Source of the DNA: Achromobacter sp. Root83
GTDB taxonomy: Bacteria > Pseudomonadota > Gammaproteobacteria > Burkholderiales > Burkholderiaceae_B
Assembly (NCBI RefSeq): GCF_001428845.1
Contig: NZ_LMIU01000023.1
Coordinates: forward strand, 248,001-312,000
DNA: 64,000 nucleotides
Direction of reading: 5' to 3'
Both the position numbers and the translations under genes were made by a program. The notes below the pieces were generated by a model that worked only from the letters and a program-made list of their open reading frames with translations, was not told the origin of the DNA and made no database searches. This document shows, in pieces, positions 27,202-39,241 of the stretch. Numbering within the stretch: position 1 is the first letter of the stretch; each line of letters starts with the position of its first letter.

Positions 27202-28572
27202 ATGCTTAATGTAGTGATTCTTGCCGCCGGACTGGGTAAACGCATGCAGTCCGATCTCCCCAAAGTACTGCATACGCTGGCCGGCAAACCGATGCTGGCC
27301 CACGTCCTGGACAGCGCGCGCCAGTTGAAGCCGGCGCGCATCATCGTCGTGGTCGGCCATGGCGCGGATCGCGTCAAACAGGCTTTCGAAGGCCAGGACG
27401 ATCTGCACTTCGTGCTGCAGCAGCCTCAGCAGGGCACGGGCCACGCGGTGCAGCAGGCCGTGCCGCTGCTCGATGGAGACGGCAAGGACGACGTGACCCT
27501 GGTGCTGTACGGCGACGTGCCGCTGGTGCAACCCGAAACCCTGCAGCGCCTGCTGGACGCCCGCGGCCAAGGCGCCGCCGTGCTGACGGAAGTGCTGGCC
27601 GACTCCACCGGCTATGGCCGCATCGTGCGCGACGCCAAGGGCAGCGTGTGCCGCATCGTCGAGCACAAGGACGCCTCGGAAGCCGAGCGCCTGATCAAGG
27701 AAGTCAACACCGGCATCCTCAGCGCGCCGACCGCGAAGCTCAAGGACTGGCTGTCCCGCATCGACAACAACAATGCCCAGGGCGAGTACTACCTGACCGA
27801 TGTGGTCGGACTGGCCGTGGCCGATGACGTGCCGGTGGGCGCGGCCCAGCCCGGCGCGTCCTGGGAAACGCTGGGCGTGAACAGCCGCGTCCAGCAGGCC
27901 GAGCTCGAGCGCCGCTGGCAGGGTGAGCAGGCCCGCCGCCAGCTCGAAGCCGGCGTGACGCTGGCCGACCCCGCGCGCTTCGACGTGCGGGGTTCGCTCG
28001 CCTGCGGCCGCGACGTGTTCATCGACGTGGGCTGCGTGTTTGAAGGCCAGGTGTCCCTGGCCGATGGCGTGCGCGTCGGGCCGCATTGCGTGCTGCGCGA
28101 CGTCAGCATCGGACCGGGCACGCATATCGAAGCCTTCAGCCACTTGCAGCAGGCCCAGGTGGGCCGCGATGCGCGCGTGGGTCCGTATGCCCGCCTGCGC
28201 CCCGGCGCCGAGCTTGGCGACCGCAGCCACGTGGGCAATTTTGTCGAGATCAAGAAGAGCGTGCTGGGCGAAGACAGCAAGGCGAACCACCTGGCCTATA
28301 TCGGCGACGCCGACATCGGCGCCCGCGTGAACGTGGGCGCGGGCACGATCACCTGCAACTACGACGGCGTGAACAAGCACCGCACGGTCATCGAAGATGA
28401 CGCCTTCATCGGCTCCGACACGCAGCTCGTGGCGCCTGTGCGCGTGGGCCGCGGCGCAACGCTGGGCGCCGGCACCACCCTTACCCGCGATGCGCCGGCC
28501 GACAAGCTGACCGTGTCGCGCGCCAAGCAGCTCACTGTTGAGGGATGGCAGCGCCCGGTCAAGAAATCGTGA
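27202..28572 (+). CDS. glmU: Bifunctional UDP-GlcNAc pyrophosphorylase / GlcN-1-P acetyltransferase
   Basis: GlmU makes UDP-GlcNAc for peptidoglycan and LPS. The 456-residue protein has the nucleotidyl transferase domain ([18 protein letters not shown] at the start, then [11 protein letters not shown] and YGDVPLV), and a C-terminal left-handed beta-helix with the acetyltransferase motifs [16 protein letters not shown] and [11 protein letters not shown]. Together with glmS near 33 kb it covers two steps of the same pathway. The MFS gene overlaps its last 28 bases. Confidence 0.97.
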   Translation: MLNVVILAAGLGKRMQSDLPKVLHTLAGKPMLAHVLDSARQLKPARIIVVVGHGADRVKQAFEGQDDLHFVLQQPQQGTGHAVQQAVPLLDGDGKDDVTLVLYGDVPLVQPETLQRLLDARGQGAAVLTEVLADSTGYGRIVRDAKGSVCRIVEHKDASEAERLIKEVNTGILSAPTAKLKDWLSRIDNNNAQGEYYLTDVVGLAVADDVPVGAAQPGASWETLGVNSRVQQAELERRWQGEQARRQLEAGVTLADPARFDVRGSLACGRDVFIDVGCVFEGQVSLADGVRVGPHCVLRDVSIGPGTHIEAFSHLQQAQVGRDARVGPYARLRPGAELGDRSHVGNFVEIKKSVLGEDSKANHLAYIGDADIGARVNVGAGTITCNYDGVNKHRTVIEDDAFIGSDTQLVAPVRVGRGATLGAGTTLTRDAPADKLTVSRAKQLTVEGWQRPVKKS

Positions 28573-29957
28573 GCCCGGAGCACGACCCGGCGCCGGGCGG
28601 CGGTGCCAGGCCCGCCCCGCCCGACGGTCTGCCCACGCCGCGCCGGTATTGGGCGGCGGCCACCGTGATGACGGGCATCAGCCTGTCGGTGCTGGACACC
28701 ACCATCGCCAACGTGGCGCTGCCCACCATCGCGGCCGATCTCAATGCCTTGCCGGCGCAGGCGGTCTGGATCGTCAACGCCTACAACCTGGCGGTGGTGA
28801 TGGCGCTGCTGCCGCTGTCGGCGCTGGCCGAGCGCATCGGCTTTCGCCGCATGTTCACCTTCGGCCTGATCCTGTTCACACTGGCTTCGCTGGGCTGCGC
28901 CCTGGCCGGCACGCTGTGGCAGTTGACGGCGGCGCGGGTGTTCCAGGGGGTGGGCGCGGCCACGCTGATGTGCATGTTCGGCGGCCTGGTGCGCAATATC
29001 TATCCGCTCAAGATGCTGGGCCGAGGCATTGGCATCAACGCCACCACGGTGGCCGTGATGTCGGTGCTGGGGCCCACCATCGGGTCCGCCATCCTGTCGG
29101 TGGCGCCATGGCCCTGGATCTTTGCCGTCAACCTGCCCATCTGCGCGCTGGCCATGCTGGGATTGCGCCATCTGCCGGAGGTGCCGCGCAACGACGTGAA
29201 GCTGGACTGGATCAGCGCCCTGCTCTGCATGGCCACGCTGGGCGTGTTCATTTCCGGCGTCGACATGATGGGTGAAGACCTGCTGCGCGGAATCGGCCTG
29301 GTTGCCATTGCGTCGGTGGCGGGCATGGTGCTGGTGCGCCGGGCCAGCAGGCAGGCCAAGCCGCTGGTTCCCGTGGATCTGCTGCGCATCCGTCCGCTGG
29401 CGTTCGCCGTGGGCGCCTCGGCCTGCACCTTCGCCGCGCAGATGGCGTCGTACGTGTCGCTGCCGTTCTACTTCCAGCAGGTGCTGGGCCGGCCGCAACT
29501 GGAGGTCGGCCTGCTGATGGGTGCCTGGCCGGTGGGCACGGCCATCATCGCGCCGCTTGCGGGCCGCCTGTCGGACCGCTATTCCGCCGCCACCCTGAGC
29601 GGCATCGGAGCGGCCGCGATGGTGGCCGGCATGCTCTGGCTGGCCGTGCTGCCTTCCTCGGTGTCGAACTGGCCGGTCGTCCTGGGCATGTTCGTGGCGG
29701 GCGTGGGCTTCGGCTTCTTCCAGACCCCGAACAACCGGGCCCTGCTGTCGGCCGCGCCCCGCTCGCGCAGCGGGGCGGCGGGCGGCTTGCAGGCCACCAC
29801 CCGGGTTTTCGGGCAGAGCTTCGGCACCGCGCTGGTGGCGATCGCGTTCAGCGTCAGCGCGGCCCATGGGCCGGGCCTGGCCCTGGTGCTCGGGACCGTC
29901 TGCGCCGCCTTGGCGGTGCTGGTCAATACCGTCCGGTTCAGCAAGCTTCGGGCGTAG
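28545..29957 (+). CDS. MFS drug efflux transporter (14-helix, DHA2-type)
   Basis: The 470-residue protein has about 14 membrane helices and the DHA2 signature [17 protein letters not shown] near residue 50, with the motif-A loop ([12 protein letters not shown]) after helix 2. It resembles SmvA/QacA-type proton-driven exporters of cationic compounds. The ATG at 28545 lies inside the end of glmU (28-bp overlap) with GAGG just before it, so the two are translationally linked. The substrate is unknown. Confidence 0.85.
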   Translation: MAAPGQEIVSPEHDPAPGGGARPAPPDGLPTPRRYWAAATVMTGISLSVLDTTIANVALPTIAADLNALPAQAVWIVNAYNLAVVMALLPLSALAERIGFRRMFTFGLILFTLASLGCALAGTLWQLTAARVFQGVGAATLMCMFGGLVRNIYPLKMLGRGIGINATTVAVMSVLGPTIGSAILSVAPWPWIFAVNLPICALAMLGLRHLPEVPRNDVKLDWISALLCMATLGVFISGVDMMGEDLLRGIGLVAIASVAGMVLVRRASRQAKPLVPVDLLRIRPLAFAVGASACTFAAQMASYVSLPFYFQQVLGRPQLEVGLLMGAWPVGTAIIAPLAGRLSDRYSAATLSGIGAAAMVAGMLWLAVLPSSVSNWPVVLGMFVAGVGFGFFQTPNNRALLSAAPRSRSGAAGGLQATTRVFGQSFGTALVAIAFSVSAAHGPGLALVLGTVCAALAVLVNTVRFSKLRA

Positions 29958-30020
29958 GGCGGCGCCGGGGCGCGGACAGGGTCCGTTTCGCGCCGGCGGG
30001 CCATGGATCGCGGCCGCTTC

Positions 30021-30026
30021 TATAAT
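30021..30026 (+). promoter_or_regulatory. Likely -10 element of ugd
   Basis: A perfect TATAAT lies 64 bp before the ugd start, after the end of the MFS gene. The upstream region is GC-rich and shows no clear -35. Confidence 0.4.
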
Positions 30027-30089
30027 GGCCGCCGGCCCCCGGTTCCTTAGCCTGGGGGCGAAGATTACCTATTTGGAAGGCGTTCAGGC

Positions 30090-31408
<1,319 letters not shown>

Positions 31409-31412
<4 letters not shown>

Positions 31413-32467
31413 AGATCCTGCAACTCAACTTCGAGAAGGGCTGGCGCGGCGGCGAACGGCAGACGCTGTATTGCATGCGCGCCTTTCGCAAGGCGGGCCA
31501 TGACGTCGAGGTGATGTGCCGCGAAGGCGCGCCGCTGGCTGAGCGCGCCCGCCAGGAGGGGTTCGTCGCCCACACCCGGCGCAACGTGCCCGGGCAACTG
31601 GCCTTCCTGGCCGGCGCCGGCCGCTACGACATCATCCACGCGCAGACCGCCAACACTATCACCTGGGCGGTGCTGACCAAATGGCTGCATCGCAGCCCGG
31701 TGGTGTTTTCCCGCCGCACGTCGTTCGTGGTCAAGCCGGGCGACGAATGGAAGACCGGCTTCAAGTGGCGCCGTGCGAACCTGTTCGTGGCCATCAGCGA
31801 GATGGCCGCGGGCGAACCGCGCCGCCTCGGCATCGAACCCGTCATCATCCGCAGCGCGGTCGAGCCGCACGAGATCAACGCCGACAATGTTGCCGGCCTG
31901 GTGCGTGAGTTCGACCTGAGCGGCAAAAAGGTCATGGCGACGTCCGCCGCGCTCATCCGCGACAAGGATCCCGTGACCCTGGTCCGGGCCGTGGGCGAAC
32001 TGGCCAGGACGCGCCGCGATTTCGTCTTCCTGCATTTCGGCGCCGGTGGCGATCGCGAACAGCAGGCCAAGGACGAAGCGCGCAGGCTGGGCATCGAAGA
32101 CGTGTACCGCTTCGCGGGCTTTCGCAAGGGCGTCGAGGACTTCTACAGCATCCTGGACGTGTTCGTCATGAGCTCCGAGGAAGAGGCGCTGGGCAGCAGC
32201 GTGCTGGACGCCTTTCTGCAGCGGGTGCCGGTGGTGTCCACCGACGCCGGCGGCCTGAAGGAAAGCCTGGCCGACGGGCGCGGCGTGCTCGTCGCGGTGG
32301 GCGACCACCAGGCCATGGCCGCGGGCATGGCGCGCTGCCTGGACGACGCGGCCTTCCGCGAAGCCATCACCGGACGCGCCTATGCGTACGTGCGCAGCGA
32401 ACACGACGTGCAGGAAATGGGCAACCGCTACCTGGCGCAGTTCGAACGCCTGCTTGGCCGGGGCTAG
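31409..32467 (+). CDS. Glycosyltransferase, GT4-like
   Basis: The 352-residue protein has a GT-B fold. The N-terminal domain begins [18 protein letters not shown], with the glycine loop that binds the acceptor side. The C-terminal nucleotide-sugar domain has [10 protein letters not shown], then [31 protein letters not shown], where the E-x7-E motif of GT4 enzymes lies. It is coupled to ugd through ATGA, so the donor could be UDP-glucuronate or another sugar in the same polymer. The acceptor is unknown. Confidence 0.85.
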
Positions 32468-32475
32468 GGCCCCGG

Positions 32476-32964
32476 TCACTCCCTTACGTCGATGCGCGTC
32501 TCGAACTTGGCGCGATGCACCGAAAAGAACGTGCGCACATTGCGCACGTTGGCCTGCGCGGTGAACGCCCGGTGCACCAGTGCGTGATAGGCGGGCATGT
32601 CCTTGACCTGCGCGATCACCACGAAGTCCGGCCCGGGCGACACCCGGTAGCACTGCAGCACGGCCGGTTCGGCCAGCATGCATTGCTCGAACGCATCCAG
32701 GCTTTCCGCTGCCTGCACATCCAGCGTTATCTCGACGATCGCCGTCAGCGTGCTGCCCAGCTTCTGGGCGGACAGGATGGCCACCTGCCGGTCGATCACG
32801 CCTTCGTCCACCAGGCGGCGCACGCGCCGCAGGCAGGTCGGGGGCGACGCATGCACCCTGGCGGCCAGATCCTGATTGGTCAGCGAGCTGTCGTCTTGTA
32901 ACTGTTCGAGAATGCGCCGGTCCAGATCATCCAGTTCGGGTAGCAAAATCGGCGTGTTTTGCAT
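32476..32964 (-). CDS. Lrp/AsnC-family transcription regulator
   Basis: The 162-residue protein has an N-terminal winged helix (ILEQLQDDSSLTNQDLAARV, then SPPTCLRRVRRLVDEGVIDR) and a C-terminal RAM ligand domain (VEITLDVQ, then SPGPDFVVIAQVKDMPAYHALV). These regulators usually sense amino acids. It is divergent from glmS across an AT-rich 150-bp gap. It converges on the glycosyltransferase gene with 8 bp between stops. The target is unknown. Confidence 0.9.
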   Translation of the reverse strand: MQNTPILLPELDDLDRRILEQLQDDSSLTNQDLAARVHASPPTCLRRVRRLVDEGVIDRQVAILSAQKLGSTLTAIVEITLDVQAAESLDAFEQCMLAEPAVLQCYRVSPGPDFVVIAQVKDMPAYHALVHRAFTAQANVRNVRTFFSVHRAKFETRIDVRE

Positions 32965-33047
32965 GTTTAATTCAAAAATCTCCGGTTTAAGAAAGATTAT
33001 TTAATCACATTTATGTAAGGGAATTAATTTCCAAATTATTCAATATT

Positions 33048-33064
33048 AAGAAATCAAATTTCTT
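33048..33064. promoter_or_regulatory. Perfect dyad in the AT-rich lrp-like/glmS gap
   Basis: AAGAAAT-CAA-ATTTCTT is a perfect 7-3-7 dyad. It lies in a markedly AT-rich stretch (about 32965-33065) that must hold the promoters of both divergent genes. Lrp-type proteins often bind AT-rich dyads next to their own gene, so autoregulation is the simplest reading. Confidence 0.4.
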
Positions 33065-33114
33065 GCGGGGTCGCGCACAATGCGTCGGTACACGAACTAA
33101 CCGGAGTCTCTCCT

Positions 33115-34947
<1,833 letters not shown>

Positions 34948-34980
34948 TCTATCTTCGAGAAAGGCCTGCGTTAAAAACGG

Positions 34981-35015
34981 GGAATAAAGCCGGTATTAAG
35001 GAATAAAGACGGTAT
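34981..35015. repeat. Two tandem copies of a 16-bp sequence just after glmS
   Basis: GGAATAAAGCCGGTAT (34981-34996) is followed by GGAATAAAGACGGTAT (35000-35015), 15 of 16 bases identical, with a 19-bp period. The first copy starts 34 bp after the glmS stop, close to the distance at which Tn7-family elements insert. No Tn7-like end or transposition gene was found. Confidence 0.6.
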
Positions 35016-35075
35016 ATCGGCAACTCTCAGCAGAGTCTCGTTTCTGCATCCGAAAGTGAGCCATTTCGTGTTTGT

Positions 35076-35104
35076 GAGCCGCCCTTGAGGCGGCTCTTTT
35101 CTTT
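35076..35104 (+). terminator. Rho-independent terminator, probably of glmS
   Basis: GAGCCGCC (35076-35083) pairs with GGCGGCTC (35089-35096) around a 5-nt loop and is followed by TTTTCTTT. It lies about 130 bp after the glmS stop, with no gene between. Confidence 0.88.
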
Positions 35105-35220
35105 GCGTTTGACTAAGGTGCAGAAGGCATGCCACCAATCCCGTCCATGTGTGCAGCCCTGCGGCGCACTGCCGAAATGGATTCCCCCTTGCTAGCCAAC
35201 TCGGCGCCGGTGGCACGCAT

Positions 35221-35298
35221 TTAGAACTGGCTGCGCAGTGTCAGCATCACATTTGCCTGCTCGCCATATACGTTTTGACCGCGGTCGTACATTGCCAT
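35221..35298 (-). pseudogene. Remnant of the C-terminus of a TonB-dependent siderophore receptor
   Basis: A minus-strand frame of 25 codons ends at a TAA (35221-35223) and reads DRGQNVYGEQANVMLTLRSQF at its end. Ferric-siderophore receptors of the FpvA/FhuE type commonly end with a tyrosine-glycine turn, a PRNVMLTLRY-like strand and a final Phe, which this closely resembles. The frame further upstream shows no receptor features and runs into the LprI-like gene, so only a scar would remain. Chance similarity cannot be excluded at this length. Confidence 0.4.
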
Positions 35299-35361
35299 GT
35301 CGGGCTGAAATGCCCATGGTGGACGTGCGTTGCGCGAATTCTCGCTATCATTCGCGACACC

Positions 35362-36051
35362 ATGCTGACCAAAAATCTACTCCCTGCCGCCTGCGCCGTC
35401 GTGCTGTGCGCACTTTCCCTGACCGCCACGGCGGCGTCCGAGGCCTTGCCTTCGTTCGACTGCGCCAAGGCGCGCACGGGAGCAGAAAAAGCCATCTGCG
35501 CGAACCCGCAACTCGCAGCGCTCGACGCGAGCATCGCCAAGCGCTACAACGACGCACGCAAATCCCTGGACGCCAACACGGCCGAAGCGTTGTTGCGCGA
35601 CCAGCGCTATTTCACCAAGGTGCGCGACGACGCCTTCGAGAAGCCGTTCGACAAAGACAAACCGATCGAGGAACTCGCGAGCCGCCTGAAATACCGAGAC
35701 GCGTTCCTCGCCTCGCTGGACTTGGCCGAACGCAAGGGCTTTACCGGCAGATGGCGCAACCTCTCCGGCGAGATCACGCTCTGGAAGCAGCCCGACGGCG
35801 ACATCCTGTATGAAGGTTCGGCCGCACAGCCGCACAACGGGCGCTGGTCGTGCAACGTGGAGGCCGCCGGCAAGGCCAAGGGCGAGCGCCTGCGGGTCCA
35901 GAGCGTCGACACCGAGGGCTGGGTACTGATCCTGCACCGCCAGGGTGATGGGCTGGTCGTCGAGGAACAGTCGCCCGGCGCGGGTTCATCTGGTCCGCCC
36001 TATTGCGGCATGAACGGAACCTTGGCCGGCACGTTCTTCCCGATCCGCTGA
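35362..36051 (+). CDS. Secreted LprI/DUF1311-like protein
   Basis: The 229-residue protein has a signal peptide (cleavage near ATA-ASEA, residue 24), then a domain like the lysozyme-inhibitor LprI family (FDCAKARTGAEKAICANPQLAALDASIAKRY written in parts: FDCAKAR, EKAICANPQLAALD), with two Cys. A C-terminal beta-rich part follows (about 120-229) with further Cys (WSCNVEA, PPYCGMNGTLAG). It is probably periplasmic. Lysozyme inhibition is only the name-giving activity of one family member, so the role here is unknown. A putative TATCAT -10 lies 11 bp before the ATG, so the message may be nearly leaderless. Confidence 0.75.
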   Translation: MLTKNLLPAACAVVLCALSLTATAASEALPSFDCAKARTGAEKAICANPQLAALDASIAKRYNDARKSLDANTAEALLRDQRYFTKVRDDAFEKPFDKDKPIEELASRLKYRDAFLASLDLAERKGFTGRWRNLSGEITLWKQPDGDILYEGSAAQPHNGRWSCNVEAAGKAKGERLRVQSVDTEGWVLILHRQGDGLVVEEQSPGAGSSGPPYCGMNGTLAGTFFPIR

Positions 36052-36068
36052 GCGATAGCCGAAATGAG

Positions 36069-36104
36069 TGCCTGCGGGTAGTGGCGGAACCGCCGTACCC
36101 GGCA
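36069..36104. repeat. REP-like GC-rich hairpin
   Basis: TGCC, GGGTA and GGCGG on the left pair with CCGCC, TACCC and GGCA on the right in one long interrupted stem. The left side contains GTAG before the inner stem, as many REP sequences do. It lies 17 bp after the LprI-like gene and lacks a T-run, so it is not a standard terminator. Confidence 0.35.
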
Positions 36105-36181
36105 CAAGGTCATCGCCAACGCGCGGATTCGAGGCCGGAGAGGCATACGCAATCTTAGGTATCGATGGCGCTTCAATTTCT

Positions 36182-36197
36182 ATTAGTTAGAACTAAT
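36182..36197. promoter_or_regulatory. Orphan operator-like palindrome
   Basis: ATTAGTT-AG-AACTAAT is a 7-2-7 dyad in an otherwise non-coding stretch between the LprI-like gene and the broken YihY gene. It looks like a TetR, MarR or HxlR-type operator, but no such regulator is nearby. Confidence 0.35.
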
Positions 36198-36316
36198 CAG
36201 GTCATCTGATACGTAAGGGGCGAAAATTCGCGCTCGTTGCACGCATCATCACTGCTTTTTTACTGGGTAAGCATGGCGCGATTGGCGGTTCCCGGCCGGA
36301 AGTGGAGTCTCCCTGT

Positions 36317-37197
36317 TCACGTATCGCTTCTGGTGGGCGAAGCAGGGCCGAGTTCTCTGCGGGATCCATGCGCTTCGGCATAAACGCGGGTAAATTCCGC
36401 GCCCAGCAGAAACACCTGGGCCGCGTAATACACCCAGATCAGCAGATCACAAGCGAACCCGCCGCAGCATACGAGGATGCGACGGACGCCTTACCCATGT
36501 ACAGGCCGATCAGGAACTTCCCGATTTCGAACATGACGGCGGTGACGAACGCCCCTGCCCATACGTCTCGCCACGCAACTGAGACTTGGGGCATAAATCG
36601 GTAGATCATCGCAAAAAGCAGGGTGAGTATGCCCAACGTAACCGCTGCGTTGACCGCTTGGAGCAGCGTCTCCCAACCCGGGATGCCGCCGCCCAGCCAA
36701 CTGCCCAGTGCTGCCAACACTGTGCTGACGACAAGCGAGACAATCAATAAAAACGCCAAGGTCAAAATCAGGCCAAAGGAAAGCAGTCGCGCGCGGATCA
36801 CGGCCCAGATGCCGGACTGCTTCTTGGCGTTGACCTTCCAGATGCGGTCCAGCGCGCTTTGTAGTTCCGAAAATACAGTCGTCGCCCCGACCACCAACAT
36901 CACGACGCTGATGACCGTGGCCGCGATGCCCTGCGCGGGTTCTTGCGCGCCCAATACGACGCTTTCGACCGCCTTCCCGCCCTCTGCGCCGACCAAGGCG
37001 CTGACTTGGTCCAACAACTGTCCCTGCGCGGCTTCGCGGCCCCAGAAGAACCCGGCGATACCGATCACGATAATAACTAGTGGCGCCAGCGAGAAAACCG
37101 TGTAGAACGCGATGGCGGCGCCCATGCTGGGGGCGTAGTCGTCCAACCAGTTCGTTACCGTTTGCTTAACTAACGCATAGAACCGTTTGATAGCCAT
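36317..37197 (-). pseudogene. YihY/ribonuclease BN-family membrane protein, frameshifted near the 3' end
   Basis: The frame from the ATG at 37197 (ribosome site GGGAG upstream) encodes a YihY-type inner membrane protein: TNWLDDYAPSMGAAIAFYTVFSLAPL, five helices, and RFMPQVSVAWRDVWAGAFVTA. It stops early at 36439 after GSLVIC. In the next frame the missing end continues at once as LLIWVYYAAQVFLLGAEFTR and runs to 36317. Restoring one base near 36445-36447 would join the two halves into GSLV-x-LLIWVYY, the family's normal C-terminal helix. This is either a real one-base deletion or a sequencing error. Despite the family name, the protein is not an RNase. Confidence 0.85.
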
Positions 37198-37314
37198 CTT
37201 CCACACTCCCGGCGCATATAGAGACGCAGCAAGTGGCGTGCCGCCCCCTTATCAAACGCCGCTTGGCAGGAGTACGCCGCGGTTCAGGTGCCGCGCGGGG
37301 CGGCACCCCACCCG

Positions 37315-38085
37315 TCAGCGCCGCTCGAACTTCGGCGCGCGCTTTTCTTCAAATGCCTTGCGGCCTTCCTTGGCGTCGGCGGTGGCGAAGCAGATCGCCT
37401 GCAGATCGCGCTCGTATTCCACGGCCTTCTCTAGCGGCATCGACAGCGCGGCGCGCAGATTGACACGTGCCGTCTCGGCCGCGATAGGCGCGCGCGAAGC
37501 GATGGTGGCGGCAAGCGCCTGCGCGCGCTCGCGCAACATCTCCTGCGGCACCACCTCACTCACCAGGCCCCAGGCCAGCGCCTGCTCGGCGCGGATGGGA
37601 TCGCCGGTCAGCACCATCAGGGCGGCGTTGCTCGGGCCGATCGCATGGACGAGCTGCGCTGTCATGCCGCCGCCGCCGATCCAGCCCAGCTTGATCTCGG
37701 GCGCGCCCAGGCGCGCGTTGTCGGAGGCGATGCGGATATCGCAGGCCAACGCCATTTCCAGGCCGCCGCCGAAGGTATAGCCGTTGATCGCCGCCACCGT
37801 GGGCTTTTTCAACATGCGCACGCAGTCGCAGTAGTCGAGCCGATTGCGAAAATCCCAGGGCGTGGCGTAGCGGTCGAGCTCGGTGATGTCCGAGCCGGCG
37901 CAGAAGGCCTTGGGGCCGGCGCCGGTCAGGATCACCGCGCGCACCTGCGAGTCGGTGTTGCATTGCTCCACCGCCGCGATCAGCAGGTCGGCCATCTCGG
38001 GCGTCATCGCGTTCAGCTTTTCGGGACGGTTGAGTTCGATGATGGCGACATGGCCATCGATACTGAGATTGACGAGTGCGCTCAC
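37315..38085 (-). CDS. Enoyl-CoA hydratase/isomerase family protein
   Basis: The 256-residue crotonase has the CoA oxyanion loop (KAFCAGSDI near residue 65, and NGYTFGGGLEMALACD). Both catalytic glutamates of true hydratases are present, in GGGLEMA near residue 110 and GAPEIKLGW near residue 130. It can therefore hydrate a 2-enoyl-CoA. It is the last gene of the LacI-linked operon, 10 bp after the solute-binding-like gene, so its substrate is probably a CoA ester made by the CaiB/BaiF enzyme. The end lies about 117 bp from the start of the broken YihY gene. Confidence 0.9.
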   Translation of the reverse strand: MSALVNLSIDGHVAIIELNRPEKLNAMTPEMADLLIAAVEQCNTDSQVRAVILTGAGPKAFCAGSDITELDRYATPWDFRNRLDYCDCVRMLKKPTVAAINGYTFGGGLEMALACDIRIASDNARLGAPEIKLGWIGGGGMTAQLVHAIGPSNAALMVLTGDPIRAEQALAWGLVSEVVPQEMLRERAQALAATIASRAPIAAETARVNLRAALSMPLEKAVEYERDLQAICFATADAKEGRKAFEEKRAPKFERR

Positions 38086-38095
38086 GTGGAAATCC

Positions 38096-39241
38096 TTATT
38101 GCGGAGTGCTTGGGGCGGCGGTCAGGCTGGCCTGGAAACGCTCGGTCAGGCCGCGCGCCAATGCGTGGGAGGATGCGCGGGCGGCGACGCCGTCGCGCAG
38201 GAACTGCGAGGCCTCGGTCTGGAAGGCGATGTAGCCGTCGTGCCGCGGCCGGATCGAGGCGGCTTCGAGCGTGCGGGCCGTGTTGGCATAGAAGCTGCCG
38301 CTCGCTGCATTCACGTCCGCATCGGCCCAGCTGCCGCGATGGCTTGGCTGTCCTTCGTGCTGCGGGATGAAGCGGCTTTGGGTATCGGCCGCGAGCAACC
38401 ACAACAGATGCGCGCGCAACTCCGGCCCCATGATGCAGCGCCGGGATATCGCAATGCCGGTGCCGCCGAGGATGGAGCCGGGCCTGCCCGCTTGGGCCTC
38501 GGGCGCGTCGCGGAACGCGAGCGGTTTCGCCACCGCGGAGGTGGCGTAGTTCACATAGCCATAGACGAGCGGGCAGAGCGCGATGTCATCGCGCGAGCTC
38601 ATGTGGCCGAGCAGCGCGATCGGGTTGTAAGCCAGGGCGTGCACGGGCGTGAGCCGCGCCAATTCGCTGAGCACGTCGCACGCGCCGGCGAGCGTCGCCT
38701 CGTCGTGCCAGGCGCCGTGCGGGCGCAGGTCGGTATCGGGCGCGATGGCGGCAGCGATCGACAGCAGCGACAGGAACGGGTGCGGACCGCCCCAGCTGAG
38801 CGCGACCGCGCCACTGCGTTGCGACAACGTCAGTACCTCGCGCCAGGTGCGCGGCACGGGGCCGTCGAGCCGATCGGCGCGCGTGGCCATGACCTGCGTG
38901 GCGGCGTCCAGCGGCAGCGCCCATTGGCGATCGGCCATGCGATAGCTGTCGTACGACAGCCCGATGCTATCCCGCGCAATCCGCGCCAGCTCGTCGGGCG
39001 CGAACACGGTGTCCAGCGCTTGCAGGCAATCGTGCGCCAGGGCTTCGCCCAGATGGGGGTGATCCAGCACCACCAGGTCATAGCGGGCGCAGAGTTCGGC
39101 GATGGGCGCCGATTCGAAGCCTTCGAGCGACTGCTTGTCCCAGTGCACCAGCGGCGTATGGGCGGTAGCCGCGTTCAGGGCGTTGAAGCCGCGCGGATGG
39201 TCCCAGGTGAGGCCGCGATAGGGCAGCGCGGGTTCGCTCAT
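38096..39241 (-). CDS. Solute-binding-protein-like protein without signal peptide
   Basis: The 381-residue protein begins MSEPALPYRGLTWDHPRGFNAL and has no signal peptide, lipobox or membrane segment. Its fold features (LVVLDHPHLGEAL, then WALPLDAATQVMATR, later GGTGIAISRRC) resemble extracellular family-1 solute-binding proteins. I recall relatives annotated as ABC substrate-binding proteins beside CoA-transferase genes. Its start overlaps the CaiB/BaiF stop (ATGA), so the two are translated together. No ABC permease or ATPase is in the operon. I infer a cytosolic binding protein or an enzyme on an SBP fold; the function is unknown. Confidence 0.7.
   Translation of the reverse strand: MSEPALPYRGLTWDHPRGFNALNAATAHTPLVHWDKQSLEGFESAPIAELCARYDLVVLDHPHLGEALAHDCLQALDTVFAPDELARIARDSIGLSYDSYRMADRQWALPLDAATQVMATRADRLDGPVPRTWREVLTLSQRSGAVALSWGGPHPFLSLLSIAAAIAPDTDLRPHGAWHDEATLAGACDVLSELARLTPVHALAYNPIALLGHMSSRDDIALCPLVYGYVNYATSAVAKPLAFRDAPEAQAGRPGSILGGTGIAISRRCIMGPELRAHLLWLLAADTQSRFIPQHEGQPSHRGSWADADVNAASGSFYANTARTLEAASIRPRHDGYIAFQTEASQFLRDGVAARASSHALARGLTERFQASLTAAPSTPQ

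Larger units (their letters stand above)
34948..35361. other. 414-bp region downstream of glmS with repeats and gene debris
   Basis: No intact gene is seen. In order it holds a 19-bp-period tandem repeat (34981-35015), the glmS terminator (35076-35104), a minus-strand 25-codon remnant resembling the end of a TonB siderophore receptor (35221-35298), and the promoter region of the next gene, with a possible TATCAT -10 at 35346-35351. Confidence 0.55.
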
